The notes under the pieces: model-generated
Database searches by the model: none
Told to the model about the DNA's origin: nothing
What the model saw: the letters and a program-made list of their open reading frames with translations, nothing else
In this document: positions 7,377 through 11,559 of the stretch, one piece after another
Numbering within the stretch: the stretch's first letter is position 1
How the letters are laid out: every line of letters begins with the position of its first letter
NCBI GenBank assembly: GCA_964625775.1
Contig: CAZVEH010000060.1
Span: forward strand, 1-11,559
Reading direction: 5' to 3'
From: GCA-2786165 sp964625775
Lineage (GTDB): Bacteria > Pseudomonadota > Gammaproteobacteria > Legionellales > Legionellaceae
Length of the DNA: 11,559 nt
Translations under genes and position numbers: made by a program

Positions 7377-7420
7377 CCTTCTCCCCTTGGGAAGAAGGTG
7401 TCTAGAGACAGATAAGGGGA
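7377..7420. repeat. Second copy of the CCTTCTCCC-type palindromic repeat, with tail hairpin
   Basis: 7377-7398 is a hairpin with ten-base arms, one mismatch and a two-base centre, and shares the CCTTCTCCC core with 7055-7090. A second small hairpin, TGTCT-AG-AGACA, follows at 7399-7410, and then a purine-rich end (GATAAGGGGA). This two-hairpin layout is that of a common dispersed repeat type in gammaproteobacteria. It lies 18 bases past the rluB stop on the transcript and may stabilise or attenuate that mRNA. Confidence 0.7.
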
Positions 7421-7438
7421 ACTAAAAAAAACATAAAA

Positions 7439-8170
7439 TCACAAACTTGCCACAAAAGTATCTACCTCTTGAGCAGACAACTCAGTAAATTCACCTCGTC
7501 CTAGAAAACGTGGCATCGTAAACGATCCATATCGAATTCTAATTAAGCGACTCACTTCTACGCCCTGAGATTGCCATAAACGGCGAACTTCACGATTGCG
7601 TCCTTCACTTAAGACCACATGATACCAAGCATTGGTGCCTTCTCCACCTCGAAACTCAATTTTTTTAAATTTTCCCATACCATCATCCAATTGCACGCCT
7701 TGTTGCAATTTTTTGATGATCTCTGGCTTGACTTCTCCGTACACCCGCACAGCGTATTCTCGTTCTAATTCATACCTAGGATGCATCAAACGATTGGCCA
7801 ACTCACCATTGTTGGTGAAAATTAATAACCCTGACGTGTTCAAATCTAACCGGCCTACTTGAACCCAGCGACCTTGTCTTAAATGAGGCAAGCGATCAAA
7901 CACTGTTTTAGAAAACTTAGGATCTGAACGACTGGAAATTTCTCCGATGGGCTTATGATAAAGTAAAATGCGAGTTTTATACTGTATTTTCAATGGGTTA
8001 TCAATGACTCGACCACGAACACTGATTTTATCATCTGAAGTAGCCGAATCCCCTAACTTTGCCGGCTGACCATTGACGTGTACCAATCCTTGTTCAATCC
8101 AAGTTTCCATTTCACGTCTGGAACCTAATCCAGCTTGACTGAGAATTTTTTGCAATCTTTCACTACTCAT
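7439..8170 (-). CDS. rluB: 23S rRNA pseudouridine synthase RluB-type
   Basis: A pseudouridine synthase of the RsuA/RluB/RluE/RluF family; order and sequence point to RluB, which modifies U2605 of 23S rRNA. The 243-residue protein has an N-terminal S4 RNA-binding domain (about 1-60, with LQKILSQAGLGSRR). The catalytic GRLDLNTSGLL segment follows with Asp109, then EGRNREVRRL near 189-198. It lacks the long C-terminal tail of E. coli RluB (291 residues). Two ATGs are adjacent (8173 and 8170). AGAGGA at 8177-8182 is three bases from the first and six from the second, so I take 8170. It is the last gene of the rnm-yciO-trpS-rluB unit. Substrate within the family is inferred, not shown. Confidence 0.93.
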   Translation of the reverse strand: MSSERLQKILSQAGLGSRREMETWIEQGLVHVNGQPAKLGDSATSDDKISVRGRVIDNPLKIQYKTRILLYHKPIGEISSRSDPKFSKTVFDRLPHLRQGRWVQVGRLDLNTSGLLIFTNNGELANRLMHPRYELEREYAVRVYGEVKPEIIKKLQQGVQLDDGMGKFKKIEFRGGEGTNAWYHVVLSEGRNREVRRLWQSQGVEVSRLIRIRYGSFTMPRFLGRGEFTELSAQEVDTFVASL

Positions 8171-8176
8171 CATTTA

Positions 8177-8182
8177 TCCTCT
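8177..8182 (-). promoter_or_regulatory. Shine-Dalgarno that decides the rluB start
   Basis: AGAGGA on the minus strand. Spacing is six bases to ATG 8170 and only three to ATG 8173, which favours the second methionine. Confidence 0.5.
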
Positions 8183-8216
8183 TTGCTGCCTAAAGTGGTT
8201 GCTAACCTTAAGTGGG

Positions 8217-9428
8217 TTAATAATCCAAATGCATGGCTTCGCGTACATTCACAAGGGTTTTTACGGCTTCATCTCGAGCCTGCTCAGTTCCTTCAGATAC
8301 AATTCGCTTGACCATACCCAAATCAGCCTCATATTCTTGAATCAAAGACTGGATCGGCGCTAACTCAGTCTTAATGGCATCAATCACTGGCTGCTTACAC
8401 TCTAAGCATCCGATGCCCGCAGAACGGCAGCCTGTTTCCACCCATTGTTTCACCGCATCATCAGAATAAATCTGATGAAATTTCCATACTGGACAAAGAG
8501 TAGGTTCGCCTGGATCGGTGCGTTTGACTCGTGCAGGATCAGTAGGCATTGTACGAATTTTTCTTTCTATTTCTTTCGGCTCTTCACGTAAACTAATGGT
8601 ATTATGATAAGATTTTGACATTTTTTGACCGTCAAGGCCTGGCATTTTAGGGTTTTCGGTCAATATCGCTTGCGGCTCGGGTAAAATAATTTTGCCTGAA
8701 CCATCTAAAAATCCGGATAGACGCTCTTTGTCACCCATCGACAAATTAGGTTGCGAATCAATCAATGCTCGAGCAGTGGTCAAAGACTCATGACATCCAT
8801 CTTGCTGATATGCACTTCGGAATTTTTCATACAATTTACCATTTTTCTTGCCCATTTTTTTGATGGCTTCTTGCACCAACACTTCAAAATTAGGTTCTCG
8901 TCCGTATAAAAAATTAAAACGACGCGCTATTTCACGTGTCAATTCAATATGAGACACCTGGTCTTCACCAACAGGTACCAAATCCGCTTTATAAATCAAC
9001 ACATCGGCACTTTGTAAGAGAGGATACCCCAAAAAACCATAAGTCGCCAAATCTCTTTCACGTAATTTTTCTTGTTGGTCTTTGTACGATGGGACGCGCT
9101 CTAACCAACCCAAGGGCGTAATCATCGACAACAATAAATGCAATTCCGCATGTTCCGGGACCCAAGATTGTATAAACAAACGTGATAACCCAGGATTCAC
9201 ACCACAAGCCAACCAATCGATCACCATATCCCAGACAGAATCATGAATATAACTGGGATTATCATAATGCGTCGTCAAGCCATGCCAATCGGCAACAAAA
9301 AACAAACAATCATATTGATTTTGTAATTTTATCCAATTTTTAATCACACCATGATAATGACCTAAATGTAATTTACCGCTGGCACGCATGCCAGAAATCA
9401 CGCGCTTATTATGACCAAATGCTGACAT
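8217..9428 (-). CDS. trpS: Tryptophanyl-tRNA synthetase, long form with probable Fe-S cysteine motif
   Basis: Class I synthetase that charges tRNA(Trp). Numbered from ATG 9428 (403 residues): the HIGH motif is HLGH at 21-24 and the KMSKS motif is intact at 269-273. E. coli TrpRS has 334 residues with KMSKS near 195, so this protein has about 60-70 extra residues before KMSKS (roughly 185-265, rich in Lys/Gly). Cys312, Cys334, Cys341 and Cys344 give C-x21-C-x6-C-x2-C. That is almost the C-x22-C-x6-C-x2-C of Thermotoga maritima TrpRS, whose cysteines hold a [4Fe-4S] cluster at the anticodon-binding region. The frame opens at a TTG (9431), but AGAGGA at 9434-9439 is spaced for ATG 9428. It overlaps nothing, but its Shine-Dalgarno covers the yciO stop codon. 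Confidence 0.96.
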   Translation of the reverse strand: MSAFGHNKRVISGMRASGKLHLGHYHGVIKNWIKLQNQYDCLFFVADWHGLTTHYDNPSYIHDSVWDMVIDWLACGVNPGLSRLFIQSWVPEHAELHLLLSMITPLGWLERVPSYKDQQEKLRERDLATYGFLGYPLLQSADVLIYKADLVPVGEDQVSHIELTREIARRFNFLYGREPNFEVLVQEAIKKMGKKNGKLYEKFRSAYQQDGCHESLTTARALIDSQPNLSMGDKERLSGFLDGSGKIILPEPQAILTENPKMPGLDGQKMSKSYHNTISLREEPKEIERKIRTMPTDPARVKRTDPGEPTLCPVWKFHQIYSDDAVKQWVETGCRSAGIGCLECKQPVIDAIKTELAPIQSLIQEYEADLGMVKRIVSEGTEQARDEAVKTLVNVREAMHLDY

Positions 9429-9433
9429 CAAAT

Positions 9434-9439
9434 TCCTCT
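9434..9439 (-). promoter_or_regulatory. Shine-Dalgarno of trpS, overlapping the yciO stop codon
   Basis: AGAGGA on the minus strand, five bases before ATG 9428 and only two before the alternative TTG at 9431. It shares bases with the yciO TAG (9438-9440), which fits translational coupling of yciO and trpS. Confidence 0.6.
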
Positions 9440-10073
9440 ACTGTTCATGAATTCCTATAAATGGACTGAGATCACCTTTGCCTTCTCTTAAAATGACAGG
9501 AACATCGCCGGTCAAATCAACTACGGTCGTGGGCTGGTGGCTACAAATCCCACCGTGAATGACCAAATCGACTTTATTGCCCAGTAAATCGTAAATGGCT
9601 TCAGGCTCACTCAAAGGGGCAGTTGCACCCGGTAAAATCAAGGTTGAACTCATCAACGGTGCATCAAAACACTCTAATAAGGCCATAGTGATCGTATGAT
9701 CAGGTATCCTCAATCCTAGTGTTTTACGTTTTGGATGCAACATCAAACGGGGCACCTCAGGCGTAGCGTTTAAAATAAAGGTATAAGCGCCTGGTGTAAA
9801 GGCTTTTAACATACGAAAAATAGGTTTACTGACCCTGGCATACGTCCCTAAATGTGACAAATCACGCGCCACCATGGTCATATTATGATTTTTTCCTAAT
9901 TGACGCAACGCTTTGATACGATCCAGTGCCGACTTGCAGCCCAAACGACACCCCAATGCATAGCCAGAGTCAGTTGGATACACAATCAGACCACCTTCTT
10001 CAATGATAGACACAGCCTGACGCAATAAACGTGATTGAGGATTATCGGGGTGAACTGCAAAAATTTGACTCAT
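9438..10073 (-). CDS. yciO: YciO, Sua5/YciO/YrdC-family protein
   Basis: A 211-residue protein of the Sua5/YciO/YrdC family, whose Sua5/TsaC members make threonylcarbamoyl-AMP for tRNA t6A. YciO itself is a paralogue of less certain role, so I do not assign t6A synthesis. It aligns in memory with E. coli YciO over its whole length: MSQIFAVHPDNPQ at the start, VYPTDSGYALGC near 31-42, a TPGAYTFIL segment, KRKTLGLRIPDH, VDLVIHGG and a TTVVDLT...REG end. The frame is open to 10136, but YciO proteins start at MSQ and AAGGA lies seven bases before ATG 10073. It is 34 bases downstream of the RNase AM gene and nine bases before trpS. Confidence 0.93.
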   Translation of the reverse strand: MSQIFAVHPDNPQSRLLRQAVSIIEEGGLIVYPTDSGYALGCRLGCKSALDRIKALRQLGKNHNMTMVARDLSHLGTYARVSKPIFRMLKAFTPGAYTFILNATPEVPRLMLHPKRKTLGLRIPDHTITMALLECFDAPLMSSTLILPGATAPLSEPEAIYDLLGNKVDLVIHGGICSHQPTTVVDLTGDVPVILREGKGDLSPFIGIHEQ

Positions 10074-10080
10074 TTCCTGA

Positions 10081-10085
10081 TCCTT
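10081..10085 (-). promoter_or_regulatory. Shine-Dalgarno that decides the yciO start
   Basis: AAGGA on the minus strand, seven bases before ATG 10073. It excludes the longer frame starting at 10136, which would overlap the end of the upstream gene. Confidence 0.55.
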
Positions 10086-10107
10086 CGTTGTAATGAGATA
10101 AAGGGTA

Positions 10108-10932
10108 TCACACCCATGTTTTCCAAATCGGCACACACTCGTTAGGCAATGATTTTTGTCGCCCTAAAGGAACTCGAGACCTTCCTTCTCCATGATAGTC
10201 CGATCCCGATGACGCTAATAAATCAAACACATCACACAATCTGGACATTTTATGGATGTCTTGTTCCATCATGTCACCAGAAACCACTTCTATGCCTTCT
10301 CCGCCAACCGCCTTAAAATCATGGATTAATTCATGCAATTTCATTCGAGTCAATCCGTATTTCAATGGATGCGCAATCACAGCTTGACCTCCTGCTGTTT
10401 GAATGGCTTCGACTGCTTCCTGTAAGTTTATCCAAGATGACGGTACATACGCAATCTTTCCCTTGCTCAAATATCGCTTGAACGCTGTTTTCGGCTCCTG
10501 AACAAACCCTTCGCGCAATAACAGCTGTGCAAAATGCAAACGTCCAACTCGATCATGCCCGGCCAAATCACACGCTTTTTGATACGCATCCGCAATATTA
10601 CACCGTTCTAACGCTGCACCAATTGCTTTACCGCGTGAAATTCGACTTTCGCTTTGTCTGGCTATCACTTCTTTCAAAAGAGGATCATCGATATTCAAAT
10701 TCAACCCAAGAATATGAATATCGTATTTTTTCCAACGCACACTGAATTCAATCCCAGAAATAATACGAACATCATGTCCTGCGGCTGCTTGCAATAATTC
10801 TGCCACACCCTCAGTGGTATCGTGATCAGTCAAGGCCAATACGCTCACGCCCGATTTTAGCGCACGCTCAAGCAACACCGCTGGCGAAAACAATCCATCT
10901 GAATAATGGCTGTGGCAATGCAAATCAATCAT
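10108..10932 (-). CDS. rnm: PHP-domain RNase AM / 3',5'-nucleotide bisphosphate phosphatase
   Basis: A 274-residue PHP-fold metal-dependent phosphoesterase, orthologous by sequence and context to E. coli YciV/TrpH (RNase AM). That enzyme trims 5' ends of rRNA precursors and hydrolyses 3',5'-nucleotide bisphosphates. The metal ligands are in place: His5 and His7 in HCHSHYSDG, Asp12, the LTDHD motif at 34-38, Glu62 in GIEFS, His188 in IAHP, and Asp245/His247 in GSDYHG. Its length is close to the roughly 290 residues of E. coli. AAAGGA at 10937-10942 is four bases before the ATG. It is the first gene of the rnm-yciO-trpS-rluB unit. Function rests on the family; the catalytic set is complete. Confidence 0.93.
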   Translation of the reverse strand: MIDLHCHSHYSDGLFSPAVLLERALKSGVSVLALTDHDTTEGVAELLQAAAGHDVRIISGIEFSVRWKKYDIHILGLNLNIDDPLLKEVIARQSESRISRGKAIGAALERCNIADAYQKACDLAGHDRVGRLHFAQLLLREGFVQEPKTAFKRYLSKGKIAYVPSSWINLQEAVEAIQTAGGQAVIAHPLKYGLTRMKLHELIHDFKAVGGEGIEVVSGDMMEQDIHKMSRLCDVFDLLASSGSDYHGEGRSRVPLGRQKSLPNECVPIWKTWV

Positions 10933-10985
10933 AAAATCCTTTCTTCCTTTGGACTCAAATACGCTATTTTACTGAACAATTTATG

Positions 10986-10998
10986 TGGTATTGTACCA
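10986..10998 (-). promoter_or_regulatory. Possible -10 box within a small dyad upstream of rnm
   Basis: TGGTA-TTG-TACCA is a perfect dyad. On the minus strand it contains TACAAT (10995-10990), a near-consensus -10 box about 57 bases before the rnm ATG. I find no convincing -35 box, so promoter and operator roles are both tentative. Confidence 0.25.
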
Positions 10999-11087
10999 TT
11001 TTCACATCAAGAAGTATAACAACTCAGTTTGAGTGTTCTTGTATCGCCAATCATTCACTCTAGTCAATAATATCCCATCTAAATATA

Positions 11088-11116
11088 TTGACGTCAGGAA
11101 AAAATTAAAATAGATT
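11088..11116 (+). promoter_or_regulatory. Sigma70-type promoter of the small exported peptide gene
   Basis: TTGACG (11088-11093) and TAGATT (11111-11116) are separated by exactly 17 bases. Transcription would begin near 11123, giving a leader of about 36 bases. The -35 box lies in the perfect eight-base palindrome TGACGTCA (11089-11096). A consensus TATAAT also occurs at 11136-11141, but it would leave a leader of only a dozen bases, cutting into the ribosome-binding site. Confidence 0.55.
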
Positions 11117-11158
11117 GTAGAGAGTTGTCTTAATTTATAATCACACAAGGAATGTAGC

Positions 11159-11386
11159 ATGAAAAAATCCACTTTAGTTGCGGCCATCTTATTAGCCGGT
11201 ATGTCTACAGCAATCATATCACCTGTGTATGCAGAGGATGTTAGTCCTGATTCTAGTGGTTGTCCAACAGGATGTGGTTGCCAAAATACATCAGGTGGGA
11301 CAGCTACAGAAGCACCTTCGGAATCTGTACCAACCCCTGAACCTGTACCAGCCCCTAATGATGAAGTTCCTGAAACAATCAACTAA
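11159..11386 (+). CDS. Small exported acidic cysteine-containing protein, unknown function
   Basis: I do not recognise this 75-residue protein. Residues 1-25 form a classical Sec signal peptide: MKK, a hydrophobic core, and cleavage probably after VYA (25). The mature part would be about 50 residues with nine Asp/Glu and no Lys, Arg, His or aromatic residue, so it is strongly negative. It has three cysteines (35, 39, 41) in a CPTGCGC cluster and a Ser/Thr/Pro-rich tail. A tandem hexapeptide, ESVPTP-EPVPAP (55-66), comes from an 18-base repeat. There is no lipobox, so it is periplasmic or secreted rather than a lipoprotein. AAGGA at 11147-11151 is seven bases before the ATG and a promoter lies upstream. 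Metal binding, disulfide pairing or a surface role are all possible; none is shown. Confidence 0.75.
   Translation: MKKSTLVAAILLAGMSTAIISPVYAEDVSPDSSGCPTGCGCQNTSGGTATEAPSESVPTPEPVPAPNDEVPETIN
11321..11356 (+). repeat. Two tandem 18-base units inside the exported peptide gene
   Basis: Units 11321-11338 and 11339-11356 differ at two of 18 positions. They encode ESVPTP and EPVPAP in frame. The length keeps the frame, so this looks like a recent in-frame duplication in the Pro-rich tail. Confidence 0.8.
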
Positions 11387-11393
11387 GTTCATG

Positions 11394-11417
11394 TTGTTGG
11401 GCTGCGCGGCCCAACAA
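11394..11417. terminator. GC-rich hairpin after the exported peptide gene
   Basis: TTGTTGGGC (11394-11402) and GCCCAACAA (11409-11417) are perfect nine-base arms around a six-base loop, seven bases past the stop codon. Position and stability suit transcription termination or 3' protection. There is no U tract after it, so it could instead be another palindromic dispersed repeat. Confidence 0.45.
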
Positions 11418-11504
11418 ATTCACTTCAAAGAAGAACTGCATAAAAAAACATTCACCTGATGGGAAAATCCTTTGCCCTACTCAGAATGATGAGTCATCTA
11501 AACC

Positions 11505-11555
11505 ACGTAACTCCCCACGTCATCCCGAGCGCAGCGAGGGATCTCCTGTCGTGTG
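11505..11555. repeat. Dispersed REP-like repeat, right copy
   Basis: Reverse complement of 1-51 with one mismatch. The core is the CATCCCGAGCGCAGCGAGGGAT dyad type. The window ends four bases after the matched segment, so the repeat may continue. The bases between the exported peptide's hairpin and this repeat (11418-11504) hold no gene or clear signal beyond short AT-rich runs and small dyads. Confidence 0.85.
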
Positions 11556-11559
11556 GTAC

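Noticed and set aside
7377..7398. Rho-independent terminator for rluB
   Set aside because: On the transcript the T-rich stretch comes before the hairpin, not after it. The hairpin fits a dispersed repeat better.
9429..9437. Trp attenuator or T-box control of trpS
   Set aside because: The gap between yciO and trpS is only nine bases and holds just the ribosome-binding site; there is no leader with Trp codons.
11002..11382. 126-codon minus-strand frame opposite the exported peptide gene
   Set aside because: It has no recognisable domain and no good ribosome-binding site. Its N-terminal part is the mirror of the plus-strand gene, which has a signal peptide, promoter and Shine-Dalgarno.
11229..11459. 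76-codon plus-strand frame overlapping the exported peptide gene
   Set aside because: Wrong-frame shadow with a low-complexity Gln/Leu-rich product that runs through the downstream hairpin.
1..11559. Composite transposon or genomic island bounded by the terminal repeats
   Set aside because: No transposase, integrase or target-site duplication is visible, and the interior is conserved housekeeping genes.

Overview
The window is a chromosomal stretch of a gammaproteobacterium with a moderately AT-leaning genome. The gene content is housekeeping: RecJ next to an RpfE-type protein, RelA next to RlmD, and RNase AM-YciO-TrpRS-RluB. The long TrpRS form, the EXDD-type RelA and the dispersed palindromic repeats would fit a non-enteric lineage such as Legionellales or a relative. 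That placement is inference; the sequence alone does not fix the genus. Ten of the twelve genes lie on the minus strand.

Layout, left to right. 1-51 is one copy of a dispersed repeat whose near-perfect inverted copy closes the window at 11505-11555. 63-2972 (minus) is a tightly overlapping unit read RpfE-type protein -> recJ -> cytochrome c5-like protein. 3039-3419 (plus) is a Mth938-domain gene that meets relA tail to tail with overlapping stop codons. 3416-6994 (minus) is rlmD -> relA, the same pair and order as in E. coli. 7055-7420 holds a 61-residue DUF3309 membrane protein gene bracketed by two hairpins of one repeat family. 7439-10932 (minus) is rnm (RNase AM) -> yciO -> trpS -> rluB, with short gaps and translational coupling. 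10933-11158 is a divergent regulatory region. 11159-11386 (plus) encodes a small exported, cysteine-containing, very acidic peptide of unknown function, followed by a GC-rich hairpin.

Much of the window serves the ribosome and its control. RlmD methylates 23S rRNA, RluB pseudouridylates it, RNase AM trims rRNA 5' ends, TrpRS charges tRNA, YciO belongs to the Sua5/YrdC family, and RelA reads uncharged tRNA on the ribosome. RecJ is the DNA repair exonuclease and the cytochrome c5-like protein is a periplasmic electron carrier.

I found no convincing undescribed multi-gene system. The best leads are a probable [4Fe-4S] cysteine motif in TrpRS, the unknown acidic secreted peptide with a tandem hexapeptide, the missing scpAB genes between trpS and rluB, and the repeats that bracket the window and the DUF3309 gene. 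No stretch over 300 bases lacks a gene, and I saw no tRNA, rRNA, CRISPR array or transposase.
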